Origin: an uncultured Senegalimassilia sp. | Lineage (GTDB): Bacteria > Actinomycetota > Coriobacteriia > Coriobacteriales > Eggerthellaceae | NCBI RefSeq assembly: GCF_934636665.1 | Contig: NZ_CAKUAT010000009.1 | Span: forward strand, 37,472-101,471 | Direction: 5' to 3' | DNA: 64,000 bases | In this document: positions 24,152 to 32,744 of the stretch, one piece after another | How positions within the stretch are numbered: position 1 is the first letter of the stretch | How the letters are laid out: each line of letters opens with the position of its first letter | The notes under the pieces: model-generated | The model's database searches: none | The model's input: the letters and a program-made list of their open reading frames with translations, nothing else | What the model was told of the DNA's origin: nothing | Translations under genes and position numbers: made by a program

Positions 24152-24200
24152 AACCTGGCAGATAAGCCTCCGTCCCCGAGTGCCATTTGGGGACGGAGGC
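24152..24200 (-). terminator. Dispersed repeat doubling as terminator of the VTC operon
   Basis: GCCTCCGTCCCC (24166-24177) pairs perfectly with GGGGACGGAGGC (24189-24200) 20 bases past the stop of the beta-helix gene. There is no clear T run. The left half, with its flank AACCTGGCAGATAA, recurs at 37487-37512 with one change, and its core recurs near 63703. It therefore looks like a REP-like element. Confidence 0.6.
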
Positions 24201-24220
24201 TCCTGCCGAATCCGGACCTC

Positions 24221-26449
24221 TTACTTGCTGCCGCCTGCAGCAGGGCCGTCCACACCGACCGCACCGCCGGCTCCGTTCGCGCCTGCGGCGCCCATGCCAC
24301 CCATGCCGCCGGCTCCATCCATGCCGCCAACGCCCGCAGACGCCGTGCAGCTGGCCGTGATCGCGGTTTCGCTGCCGCCGCTCACCGTGCCGGAATCCGT
24401 GTAGCCGTCGGCGTTGGCGTTCGCCACCTCACCGCCGATGACCAGGGTGTATTCGCCGCCTTCCGCAAAAGCCGGGCTGGACGCCAGCACCATGCAGAAG
24501 CGCTTGGTGGCCGTGAACGACGCCACCACGTTGCCGCTGCCGTCGACCACGCATACGCTCTGGCCGGCCTCGCCGCTTGCCGAGGCCATGGCGAAGGCCT
24601 GCGTGCCGCTGGTGAAGTTTTGCGCCATGCCCGTGGAACCCACCATGAGCACGGTGCCGCCAGTGACGGTCGCGCTGCCGTCGTAGTCGAACGCGCCGTC
24701 GCCGTCGCTGGTGGGCCCGGAGACCAGCAGCACACCGCCCGTCACCTCGACGTTGCCGTTGCTGTCGATGGCATCGCCGACGGAATCCACCACCAAGTAG
24801 CCGCCGTTGATCTGGATGAGGCAGTCGTCATCGGCCTGGCCCATGCCGCCGCCTGCCGCGGGGCCTCCGCCCTGCTGGCCGGGATCGGCGGCACCGCCCG
24901 CATTATCGCCGGCCGGCAGCTCGGGCGCGCTTCCGCCCTGCTGAGCACCGGCAGCATCGGGGGCTTGACCACCTTGCTGCGCGCCCGCAGCTTCCGGGGC
25001 CTGCCCACCCTGCGGGGCGCCTGCGGGTGCCTGGCCGCCGGCGTTCTGAGCCGCCGCGCCGCCGCCCTGGCCGGGCACACCGGGCGTGCCACCGTTGGGC
25101 AGCGTGGTGCTCACCGTATCGGCGTCGGCATCGTCGGACAGGTCGGCAGCGCTGGCGTTCACGCCGTCATCGCTTGCCACGATGTGCGTGTTGCCGCCGT
25201 TGACGTAGACCTTCTCCGCTTCGTAGCCCTCATAACAGCTGGTCACGTTCACGGTTCCGTCGTCCACGGTCAGCTTCGTCTCCGCATGGAACGCGTCGTC
25301 GCCGGCGCTCACCTCTATCGCGGAGCCCAGCAGATGCATCTCCAAATCGGAATGGAACGCGTCATCGTTGGCCGCCACCGTCATCGAGCCGCCCGCAAGA
25401 CGGACGAGCGTCTTGCCTTGCACCGCATCGTCACCGGCTTGGATGTCGAACGTGCCGCCGTCGATGCTCACGAAACCCTTCGTCGGCTTGTCGTCCTTGT
25501 TCGACTTGATGCCGTCGCCGCCCGCTTCGATGGCGAAGACGCCGTCGCGGATCTTCACGCAATCGCGACCGCGCAGGCCGTCTTCCACGGCGCTGATGTT
25601 GTACGTTCCCGATACCACCACCAGATCGTCCTTCGAGCACACCGCGTGGCGATACGCGCTCGTCACGTTCAGCGTCCCGGACCCGTTCAGCGTCAGGTCG
25701 CAGCGGCTGAACAGCGTGGCATAGGGCTCATCGGAATCATCTTCCAGCGCACATGACGACCCATCGGACAGGCTGTTCTCCGTCCCTGCGTCCAAGGTGA
25801 CGAAGCACTTGTCGGCGTTGCGCACGTAGATCGCCGAGCCGTCCTCGTTATGAATGGTCGTGCCCGCCAACACCAGCTGCACCTTGTCATCGTCGCCGGC
25901 GTCGACCAGCAGCTGCCCGTCGGTCAGCTCGCCCGACACCACGTACGTGCCCGCCGACGAGATGACCACGCCGTCGGCGGACGCCTGGGCGCCCGTCCCC
26001 TGCACGCTGGCCGAATCGCCGGACAGCGTGATGACGGTCGCCGACGACGCGTCATAGGAAGCATCAAGGTCGCGCTTGGAATAGTCCAGGTCAAGAGCGC
26101 TTTCGTCAAACGCAGCCGCAACCTCTTCGAACGATGCGTACTCCGCGTCGGAGGCGCTTGCCGCAGCGGCCTGCTCGGATGCGGCCGAGTTTTCCGCACC
26201 CGTCGAAACCGCCGCGCAGCCTTCCATCGCAAGCACGCCGCTCAAAGCCAGCAGGGCGATCGCGCCGCACGCCAGGCGCGTCAGCCCGCGCACATCGGTG
26301 CGCTCCCTCGCCGATGATCCGCCCGCCGCAGGCGCGGCGACATCGAGACTCTGCTCCTCTTCTTCGCCAACAGCCCGGCGAAACGCCCCGGGTCCATCGG
26401 CAGCGCCTTCGCGCGCCGCCCGGGCGCGTCGGTTCGCAAACCGGCCCAT
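24221..26449 (-). CDS. Exported Cthe_2159/DUF4353 beta-helix carbohydrate-binding protein
   Basis: A 742-residue surface protein related to the Cthe_2159 family of calcium- and polygalacturonate-binding beta-helix proteins. The cytoplasmic N-terminus is about 55 residues, followed by one membrane helix (GAIALLALSGVLA) and an outside domain. Repeated rungs are visible, such as GDGIKSNKD, GDDAVQGKT, NDDAFHSDL and GDAIDSNGN. A Gln/Gly/Ala/Pro-rich low-complexity insertion lies around 450-520, and a Gly/Met-rich tail ends the protein. The ATG follows directly after the stop of the DUF4956 gene, with AAGGAGG inside that gene's end. It is the third gene of a VTC-type operon. A polymer-binding role is an inference from the family. 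Confidence 0.8.
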   Translation of the reverse strand: MGRFANRRARAAREGAADGPGAFRRAVGEEEEQSLDVAAPAAGGSSARERTDVRGLTRLACGAIALLALSGVLAMEGCAAVSTGAENSAASEQAAAASASDAEYASFEEVAAAFDESALDLDYSKRDLDASYDASSATVITLSGDSASVQGTGAQASADGVVISSAGTYVVSGELTDGQLLVDAGDDDKVQLVLAGTTIHNEDGSAIYVRNADKCFVTLDAGTENSLSDGSSCALEDDSDEPYATLFSRCDLTLNGSGTLNVTSAYRHAVCSKDDLVVVSGTYNISAVEDGLRGRDCVKIRDGVFAIEAGGDGIKSNKDDKPTKGFVSIDGGTFDIQAGDDAVQGKTLVRLAGGSMTVAANDDAFHSDLEMHLLGSAIEVSAGDDAFHAETKLTVDDGTVNVTSCYEGYEAEKVYVNGGNTHIVASDDGVNASAADLSDDADADTVSTTLPNGGTPGVPGQGGGAAAQNAGGQAPAGAPQGGQAPEAAGAQQGGQAPDAAGAQQGGSAPELPAGDNAGGAADPGQQGGGPAAGGGMGQADDDCLIQINGGYLVVDSVGDAIDSNGNVEVTGGVLLVSGPTSDGDGAFDYDGSATVTGGTVLMVGSTGMAQNFTSGTQAFAMASASGEAGQSVCVVDGSGNVVASFTATKRFCMVLASSPAFAEGGEYTLVIGGEVANANADGYTDSGTVSGGSETAITASCTASAGVGGMDGAGGMGGMGAAGANGAGGAVGVDGPAAGGSK

Positions 26450-27145
26450 TTAGAGCACCTCCTTGGAAATCTGCGCGTTGCTCAAGCTGACCTTCAGGTT
26501 CCCGTTCAGGCAGCGCACCTCGTCCATCAGGCGTTTCTCGATCCCGGGCTGTGCCAGACGCACCCGATACTCAAGCTGGTACAAACTGCCCATGTTCGTG
26601 GTGCAAACCTCGGTCAGCTCGTGCTCAGCGGTATAGCGCGCCGGTACGGCGTCGAACATACCGTCGAACTCCAGGTCCTCGGGCACCGTCACGCGGAGCA
26701 CCTTCTCCGGCTGCTGCGGGCGACCGAACGGCGACAGCACGTACACCACGTTCACCACGCCCACAATGAACGTGAACAAGACGGCCAGCGCAATGAATCC
26801 CATGCCGGTTGCCAGGCCGATCGCCATGGCAAGGAACACGCTGCCGATGTCCTTCGCGCTGCCCGGGATGCTGCGGAAGCGTACCAGGTTGAACACGCCC
26901 ATGACGGCGATGCCCGCGCCAAGGTTGCCGTTGACCAGGGTGATCACCATCTGCACGATCAGCGGCAGCAGCGCCAGGGTCACCACAAAATTCTTCGAAT
27001 ACTTATGACGGAACATGTAGATGCAGGCCACGGCCGCGCCGAGCACGATGGACGCGGCGCAGCACATCAGGAACTGCACGGTGGACACGCTCGCCACCAG
27101 GGAATCGGTCGTTCCGAAGACCGAGGAGAGCGCGGAATCAAGCAC
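26450..27145 (-). CDS. DUF4956 membrane protein
   Basis: A 231-residue protein with four membrane helices (about 22-45, 50-70, 75-100 and 108-135). A cytoplasmic C-terminal domain of about 90 residues follows. The conserved loop GNLGAGIAVMGVFNLVRFRSIPG, split across two helices, is typical of DUF4956. Function is unknown. In many Gram-positive bacteria this family is encoded with a VTC-domain protein, as here, which suggests a channel or partner for the polymer. It overlaps the VTC gene by 8 bases and abuts the beta-helix gene with no gap, so all three are co-translated. Confidence 0.85.
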   Translation of the reverse strand: MLDSALSSVFGTTDSLVASVSTVQFLMCCAASIVLGAAVACIYMFRHKYSKNFVVTLALLPLIVQMVITLVNGNLGAGIAVMGVFNLVRFRSIPGSAKDIGSVFLAMAIGLATGMGFIALAVLFTFIVGVVNVVYVLSPFGRPQQPEKVLRVTVPEDLEFDGMFDAVPARYTAEHELTEVCTTNMGSLYQLEYRVRLAQPGIEKRLMDEVRCLNGNLKVSLSNAQISKEVL

Positions 27146-27971
27146 GACGATTATCCTTTCGGGAGGTCAGAGACGGGAAAGCGCCGCGAACAAAACGGGT
27201 ACCGGCGGCACGCTCGCATTCTTGGTAGGCAGCGCCGTACTTGCTGAACGACGACGGGTACGCCTGGCACCCGCCAAGCACCTCGACCAGCCAGGGCGGG
27301 TAAGTGCCTGCGGTCTTCACCTCCATGATCGTCTCGCCCAAACCCAAAAGCGGATGGAAGGCGCTGCCCGCCTCGCGCTCGCCGGCCAGCACATCGCGAT
27401 ACGCGACGCCCGAATCGAACGTGATGCGCAGCCCATCGGCGTCGGCGCCCGGCACCGGGGCGTACGCCGTGCGCTCGCACACGATGTACATGGAAGGCCG
27501 CAGGTTACGGTAGCGCGCCGTGAACGCATCGATCTCACGGGCGATCTGGATGCTGTGCAGCGTGAGCGCCTCGTCCTGTTGCACCTGGTCGGACAGCGGG
27601 TTTTGCACGCAGGCGTTCTCGTAGGGCACGCGCCCCATCAGGTACGCGCACGCCGCCGTCAGCGAACATCCCACGCGGCGCTTGTACACGATGCCGTCGT
27701 ACTTCTTCTTGATCTCCACGTACACGCGCTCGCCCGAAGTCGGCGTCCCGTACCAGCGCACGCGCAGCTTCTCCTTGTACAGGGGCTTTTCCAGGCTGCG
27801 CGCGATCAGGTCGCGCGTCGGCGTGTCGAAGTACAAGCTGGTGATGCGCGTGCGGCCGTACTCATCGGCGGCCATGCGCCCTGCCAGCGCGTCGAGCACT
27901 TCGCGATGCTGCTTCGCGTTTAAGCGGTATTTGACCTCTTTGCGTTCAAAGGTGTCGGTGAATGAAGTCAT
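27138..27971 (-). CDS. VTC-domain polyphosphate polymerase-like protein
   Basis: A 277-residue cytoplasmic protein of the VTC/triphosphate tunnel superfamily. In yeast the Vtc4 member makes polyphosphate from ATP and exports it. Tunnel-type basic and acidic strands are visible: FERKEVKYRLN, ITSLYFDTP, KEKLRVRWYG, VYVEIKKKYDGIVYKRR, and MEVKTAG near the end. The ATG at 27971 follows GGGAGGAAACG. It opens a three-gene operon with DUF4956 and a beta-helix surface protein. The bacterial substrate and product are not settled; polyphosphate synthesis is inferred from fold. Confidence 0.85.
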   Translation of the reverse strand: MTSFTDTFERKEVKYRLNAKQHREVLDALAGRMAADEYGRTRITSLYFDTPTRDLIARSLEKPLYKEKLRVRWYGTPTSGERVYVEIKKKYDGIVYKRRVGCSLTAACAYLMGRVPYENACVQNPLSDQVQQDEALTLHSIQIAREIDAFTARYRNLRPSMYIVCERTAYAPVPGADADGLRITFDSGVAYRDVLAGEREAGSAFHPLLGLGETIMEVKTAGTYPPWLVEVLGGCQAYPSSFSKYGAAYQECERAAGTRFVRGAFPSLTSRKDNRRA

Positions 27972-28073
27972 CGTTTCCTCCCAAGGGCCCAGCGGCCCAC
28001 ACTCGGGGAACATTTCGAGGCTAGATACTACGAACACACCCTTAAAGTTGACTGAAACCGAGGTCGGAAACAC

Positions 28074-28098
28074 GAAAGCCCGCCGGCGGCGGGCTTTC
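28074..28098. terminator. Terminator after menG
   Basis: GAAAGCCCGCC-GGC-GGCGGGCTTTC is a symmetric stem with T-rich edges, 34 bases past the menG stop. It probably works in the minus direction and separates menG from the VTC operon. Confidence 0.75.
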
Positions 28099-28131
28099 GA
28101 TCGTTACGGTCGGAATCTTCCGTGATTGGCG

Positions 28132-28875
28132 CTACTCGGGCTTTTTCGCTACGTGAACTGCGGCGATGCCGCCGGTGTAGTTCTTCCAGGTGACGTCTGT
28201 GAAGCCGGCGTCCTCCATCATGCGGGCCAGGCCCTGCTGGTTGGGGAACGCCTTGATGGACTTCGACAGGTACACGAAACCGTCGCGGTCGCCCGTGATC
28301 AGGCCGCCCCAGAACGGGATGAGGTGCTTCAGGTAGAAGTTGTACAGCGCGCGCCAAACGGCGTTGGGCGGGGTGCTGAACTCAAGGCACACCAGGCTGC
28401 CGCCGGGCTTGAGCACGCGATACATCTCCGACAGCGCAAGCGGGCGGTCGGGCATGTTGCGGATGCCGTAAGCCATGGTGATGGCGTCGTAGCTAGCGTC
28501 GGCGTAAGGGATATCCTGCGCGTCAACCACCTCGAAGTCCACCGGCACGCCGTCGGCCGCGCCGTCGGCGTAATGCGCGCGGGCCACGTCGAGCATCTCG
28601 TTGACCAGATCGGTGCACTGGATATGGCGCGGGTGCTTGGCGCGCGCCACGGTGAAGCTGACGTCGCCCGTTCCGCCCGCAATATCCAGCACGTCATCGT
28701 TTGCGCTGATGGGAGCCTGTTTCATCATGCCCGCCAGCCACATTTTGTAAGCGCCGAAACTGGAGATGGCGTTGAAACGCTCGTACTTCTTCGCGATGGC
28801 GGAGAAGATGTCCTTCACGCGTTCGGACGAGATCTCGGCCGGCGCTTCCTTGCCGGTGGCGGTATCGATGGCCAT
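28132..28875 (-). CDS. menG: Demethylmenaquinone methyltransferase
   Basis: MenG/UbiE performs the final C-methylation of menaquinone using S-adenosylmethionine. The 247-residue protein has the SAM site VLDIAGGTGDVSF, the second motif VVDAQDIPYAD, and UbiE signatures ITMAYGIRNMPD and YRVLKPGGSLVCLEFS. Near the end are NYTGGIAAVHVA and FPNQQGLARMM, as in the family. AAGGAG lies 9 bases before the ATG. It is downstream of the Tsa genes but separated by 330 bases. Menaquinone would serve the cytochrome bd oxidase, the cytochrome/flavoprotein pair and probably the FMN electron-transfer chain in this window. Confidence 0.95.
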   Translation of the reverse strand: MAIDTATGKEAPAEISSERVKDIFSAIAKKYERFNAISSFGAYKMWLAGMMKQAPISANDDVLDIAGGTGDVSFTVARAKHPRHIQCTDLVNEMLDVARAHYADGAADGVPVDFEVVDAQDIPYADASYDAITMAYGIRNMPDRPLALSEMYRVLKPGGSLVCLEFSTPPNAVWRALYNFYLKHLIPFWGGLITGDRDGFVYLSKSIKAFPNQQGLARMMEDAGFTDVTWKNYTGGIAAVHVAKKPE

Positions 28876-29205
28876 GCGGTGCTGCTCCTTGCGTATCAGT
28901 TCGCACTCGCCGCGGGCCAAAGCGCCCGACGGCGAAAGCATCGCGCCGGCAGCTGCCAAGCGCGTTTCATCAAGCCGGCCCTGAGCGGGCCGTTCGTTCA
29001 GCATTCCAGTATAGCCGTTCGCGCAGCCGCGCCGCGCGTTCGGCATGAAGCGAACACGCAAGCTGCGGTTGCAACGGCTCAGCGGCCGAGGGCCGACAAG
29101 GGGGCGCAGTCTCGCAACCCGCGTACGGTGCAAGCGGCAAAGTCCCCTCCATCAGGCAAAACGCCGACAGGAGCCGTTTTCGCGAATCCTCAAGGCCAGC
29201 GGTTG
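28876..29205 (-). promoter_or_regulatory. Spacer before menG with a -10 box
   Basis: TATACT on the minus strand (29013-29008) could start menG transcription with a leader of about 130 bases; no good -35 was found. No terminator for the upstream tsa operon is obvious and no other gene was seen in the spacer. Confidence 0.3.
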
Positions 29206-31785
29206 CTAGTACTCCTGTTCCAGGTCCGCGTGGGCTTGCGCGTCGGTCTCAAGACCGTAGAACTTCCCCTGGCGGAAGCGGTCGAGCGCCACCAGGGCGA
29301 TCATGCCGGCATTGTCGCCGCAAGCCGAAAGCGGAGGCATGACCAGGCGCACGTGCATCTTCTTGCACAGCTTCTCGTACGCCGCGCGCAGCACGGGGTT
29401 CGCCGCCACGCCGCCGCCCAGGCAGAACGTGGGAGCGCCCGTTTCGCGCAGCGCCATCTCGGCCTTCTTCACCTGCACGTCCACCACGGCGGCCTCGAAG
29501 CTGGCGCAGATATCCGGCACGTTGAGCTCGCGGCCCGCGGCGCGCTCGTTGTTGATGTAGGTGACCACGGCGGTCTTCAGGCCCGAAAGGCTGAAGCGCA
29601 TGTCGCCCGAATGCATCATGGCACGCGGGAACTCAATGGCCTTCGGGTTGCCCTTGGCGCCCTGCGCCGACACCACGGGGCCGCCCGGGTAACCCAAGCC
29701 GAGCGCCTTGGCCACCTTGTCGAACGCCTCGCCCACCGCGTCGTCGATGGTGGCGCCCAGCACGCGGTAATCGCCCCAGCCGCGCATGTGCACGAGCATG
29801 GTGTTTCCGCCGCTGACCAGGGAAACCACCGCCGGCGGGGCGAAATCGGGCGCGCCGATCTTGTTGGCGTACATATGGCCCTCAAGGTGGTTCACGCCCA
29901 CCAGCGGCTTGTCGGCGGCCCAGGCCGCGCCCTTGGCGAACGCCACGCCCACCACCAGCGCACCCACCAGGCCCGGCGCGTACGTGACGCCCACACCGTC
30001 AAGGTCGGCCCAGGTCAGACGCTCCATGCCAAGGCGCTGCGCCGCAACGTCCAGGCATTCGTCGCACACGCCGCAGATGGCCTCGATGTGCTTGCGGCTG
30101 GCGATCTCGGGGACCACGCCGCCGAAGCGGGAATGGAAGTCGATCTGGCTTGCCACCACGTCGGAAAGCAGGTTGCCCTTGCCGTCGACGATTGCTGCCG
30201 CCGTCTCATCGCAGGAACTTTCGATAGCCAGGATGAGCGGGCGCTCGAGCTGCGCGGCGGGCTGGGCGGCCTTCTGCGCATCGTGCGCCTCGTCCACGCG
30301 CAGCGTCATGCCGGCGACGTCGACCGGGGATTCTTGAACGCCGGCATCCTCGGTGACGGCGCGCAGCGCCTTCGCATCGGCGGCGCCGCCGACGGCCGAG
30401 GAGCCGATAACGCCCTGCAGCGGGCCCTCCATGATGACGGCGTCCTCGCGGTCGGAATAGTAATGCGGGCGCTTGCCGATGGAATGCATGCCAAGCGATT
30501 CGTAGAACGCCTGTGCGCCGACATTGGAGGCGCGAACCTCCAGCGAGCACGTGGTAGCGCCCAGGTCGCGGGCATCGGAAGCCACGCGGGAAATGAGCTG
30601 GCGCGCGATGCCGCGGCGGCGCCACGCCGGATCGGTGCCGATCTTGAGGATTTGCACCTGCCCGTCGATCACCATGCCGCCGGCATAGCCGACCAGCACG
30701 TTCCCGCGCGCAGCGGGCGAAGCGCCATCGGAGCCGGCGGAACCCGCATCGGGGCCTTCCCCGCTTGCATACGCCGCCCACCAGGTGCGATCGGCGCGCG
30801 GAAGCTCATCGGCCACAAGCGCGGCGTTCCACGCGTCCGAGCCCATGACCTGGGATTCCATGGCCGCAACATGTTCGGCGTGCGCAGCGTCGAGCGGCTT
30901 GTACGTGATGCCGTGCTCGTCGGGACGGGCGTTGAGCACCGCCGTATCGTGCATGGTGGCGCGCTGATCGCGTCGCGGCGCGGCGTCCTGCACGCCGGTG
31001 GCAAGGTTTTTCGGGTCGTTCTTCGCCAGGCGAATGCGCTCGTTCTCCTCGGCGTCGGACAGGCGCGTGTACACCGGCAGCAAGAACGCCGGGTTGTGGC
31101 GCTGCGCGTCCAGCGGGTCGGCCGCGCCCGTGCGCCACGCGTCCTGCAGCGCCAGCAAAAGCCCGCTGCCCGTGGGCGCCCACAACTCCTCGGGCAGCAA
31201 CGTGCCCGCGGGGGCGAACAGCTCCGCGTACTTCGCAAGCCCGTCGCCCGTCAGCTGCAACGCGTCCGCCGCAGCGCCGGAAGACGCTTCGTCGACCAAT
31301 TCCTGGGCTGCCGCCTGGGCTTTCACCACACGGTCCGCCTCAAGGCGATGCACGCCCGCATCATCAAGCGCATAGCGGACGGGGTAGACCTCCTTGCGCA
31401 TGGCGTCGGCGACCACGGCCAGCCGGCCGCGCACGCCCGAGGCCCACGCATGCCAGGCCACCACGTCGAGCGACGACACGCCCACCAATGCGGCGCCAAG
31501 CGCCTGCGCCGCGCCCTTGGCCGTGGCCATGGCGATGCGCACGCCCGTGAACGACCCCGGGCCGCGGCCGACGCACACGCACGCCAGCTGGCCGCGCCCC
31601 ACGCCGACCTCGCGCAGCAGGGCGTCCACCCGCACGAGCAGCTGCGTGTTCGACGCGCGATGCGCCGCCACCTCCACCGCAGCCACCGGCTCCACCGCGC
31701 ATGCCGCGGCGTTCAAACGGCCCAGCCCGATGGAGATCACCTCGTTCGCCGTATCGAACGCCAACGCATATGCGGTTTCAGGCAC
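29206..31785 (-). CDS. tsaBD: TsaB-RimI-TsaD triple fusion for tRNA t6A synthesis
   Basis: A single 859-residue polypeptide joins three normally separate proteins. Residues 1-245 are TsaB (LAFDTANEVISIGL, GRGPGSFTGVRIA), the non-catalytic partner. Residues 293-455 are a RimI-type N-acetyltransferase (DPAWRRRGIARQLISR, NVGAQAFYESLG), which acetylates ribosomal protein S18. Residues 517-859 are TsaD (AIESSCDETAAAI, NHLEGHMYAN metal site, SGGNTMLV, GEAFDKVAKALGLGYPGG), the threonylcarbamoyl transferase for A37 of ANN-decoding tRNAs. The start is GTG after AAGGGGAG. Linkers are Ala/Gly-rich. TsaE is directly upstream. This fusion is known in Coriobacteriia. TsaC is not in the window. Confidence 0.95.
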   Translation of the reverse strand: MPETAYALAFDTANEVISIGLGRLNAAACAVEPVAAVEVAAHRASNTQLLVRVDALLREVGVGRGQLACVCVGRGPGSFTGVRIAMATAKGAAQALGAALVGVSSLDVVAWHAWASGVRGRLAVVADAMRKEVYPVRYALDDAGVHRLEADRVVKAQAAAQELVDEASSGAAADALQLTGDGLAKYAELFAPAGTLLPEELWAPTGSGLLLALQDAWRTGAADPLDAQRHNPAFLLPVYTRLSDAEENERIRLAKNDPKNLATGVQDAAPRRDQRATMHDTAVLNARPDEHGITYKPLDAAHAEHVAAMESQVMGSDAWNAALVADELPRADRTWWAAYASGEGPDAGSAGSDGASPAARGNVLVGYAGGMVIDGQVQILKIGTDPAWRRRGIARQLISRVASDARDLGATTCSLEVRASNVGAQAFYESLGMHSIGKRPHYYSDREDAVIMEGPLQGVIGSSAVGGAADAKALRAVTEDAGVQESPVDVAGMTLRVDEAHDAQKAAQPAAQLERPLILAIESSCDETAAAIVDGKGNLLSDVVASQIDFHSRFGGVVPEIASRKHIEAICGVCDECLDVAAQRLGMERLTWADLDGVGVTYAPGLVGALVVGVAFAKGAAWAADKPLVGVNHLEGHMYANKIGAPDFAPPAVVSLVSGGNTMLVHMRGWGDYRVLGATIDDAVGEAFDKVAKALGLGYPGGPVVSAQGAKGNPKAIEFPRAMMHSGDMRFSLSGLKTAVVTYINNERAAGRELNVPDICASFEAAVVDVQVKKAEMALRETGAPTFCLGGGVAANPVLRAAYEKLCKKMHVRLVMPPLSACGDNAGMIALVALDRFRQGKFYGLETDAQAHADLEQEY

Positions 31786-31846
31786 AGTGCTCCCCTTGCT
31801 TTCGAATATGGTTCCTTATATGGCCGGTTTCGCTGAGAGACGCCGC

Positions 31847-32503
31847 TTAGCGCGCGGCGTCCGTTTGGGCCGCGTCAGGCGCGAGCGAGCCGAACGAATC
31901 AGCAGGCGAAACGGCGGGTTTGGCCTCCGCGACCTTGACCGGGGGGATGGATCCCGTGTTCATAGGGGCACCACCCGGCACGATGAAGCCGCCGGCGCTG
32001 GCCGTGCTCTTCGACAGACGCGCCTTCGAATCGTTGGCCCACACGGTGAGCAGCTGGCGAGCGCGGTTTCCCAGCGCGTGCGCGAGCACGCGGCGGCCGC
32101 CGTCCTCGGTCACCAGGATGCGGATCTCCAGGTAGCCGTACGGCAGCGCACCGGGGAACTTCTCGCCCCACTCGATGAACGACACGCCATCGGCGTCGAT
32201 GGTATCGTAATAGCCCGTGTCCTCCAGCTCGTCCTGCTCGTCCAGGCGATACAGGTCGAAGTGGTACAGCGGGATGCGCCCCTGGTGGTACTCCAGCAGG
32301 ATATTGAACGTGGGGCTGGTAACCTGGGCGGAAATACCCAGGCCGGCGGCCACGCCTTGCACAAATTGGGTTTTGCCGGCGCCCAAATCGCCCGAAAGCA
32401 CCACCACGTCGCCCGGATGCAGGTACGGAGCCAGCGTTTCAGCCAGCTGCTTCGTTGCCTCCGTGGACGCGGTTTTACGTGCGTATGTCAGTCCGTTAGC
32501 CAT
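31847..32503 (-). CDS. tsaE: tRNA t6A ATPase TsaE with C-terminal extension
   Basis: TsaE is the ATPase that drives turnover of the TsaB-TsaD complex. The 218-residue protein has Walker A GDLGAGKT (38-45), then TSPTFNILLEY, the DLYRLD motif and FIEWGEKFPGALP. Ordinary TsaE ends near residue 155; here about 60 extra residues rich in Ser, Pro and Ala follow and are probably disordered. Start choice is uncertain because no clear ribosome site precedes the ATG at 32503; an in-frame ATG ATG lies five codons upstream. It is 61 bases before the TsaB-RimI-TsaD gene, a natural operon. Confidence 0.92.
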   Translation of the reverse strand: MANGLTYARKTASTEATKQLAETLAPYLHPGDVVVLSGDLGAGKTQFVQGVAAGLGISAQVTSPTFNILLEYHQGRIPLYHFDLYRLDEQDELEDTGYYDTIDADGVSFIEWGEKFPGALPYGYLEIRILVTEDGGRRVLAHALGNRARQLLTVWANDSKARLSKSTASAGGFIVPGGAPMNTGSIPPVKVAEAKPAVSPADSFGSLAPDAAQTDAAR

Positions 32504-32713
32504 AATGCAGCACATCATACGCCAATGCGCGACAACATGCATCCCGCCCACGAAAACGGCGGATAAGCAGGGGAAAACGGCTTTCGGGGGCAGGTCGGTG
32601 CGCGACGTCGCGCACCGACCTCGCTTCAAGGGGCGAGCAGCGAACGGGGCCGACCAGCCGGCCGCACGCGAAGCCGGCGCGCCAACGGCTCTCGCGGCCC
32701 CGCTGCAGAGCAC

Positions 32714-32741
32714 AAAAACGCCCGCCGCAAGGGCGGGCGTT
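32714..32741 (-). terminator. Terminator after folD
   Basis: AACGCCCGCC-CTTGC-GGCGGGCGTT on the minus strand is followed by TTTG. It begins 4 bases after the folD stop. Confidence 0.85.
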
Positions 32742-32744
32742 CGG

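Noticed and set aside
28126..31836. 1236-residue plus-strand frame opposite menG and tsaBD
   Set aside because: Very rich in Arg, His and Ala, typical of antisense frames in GC-rich genes; the minus strand carries recognisable MenG, TsaB, RimI and TsaD motifs.
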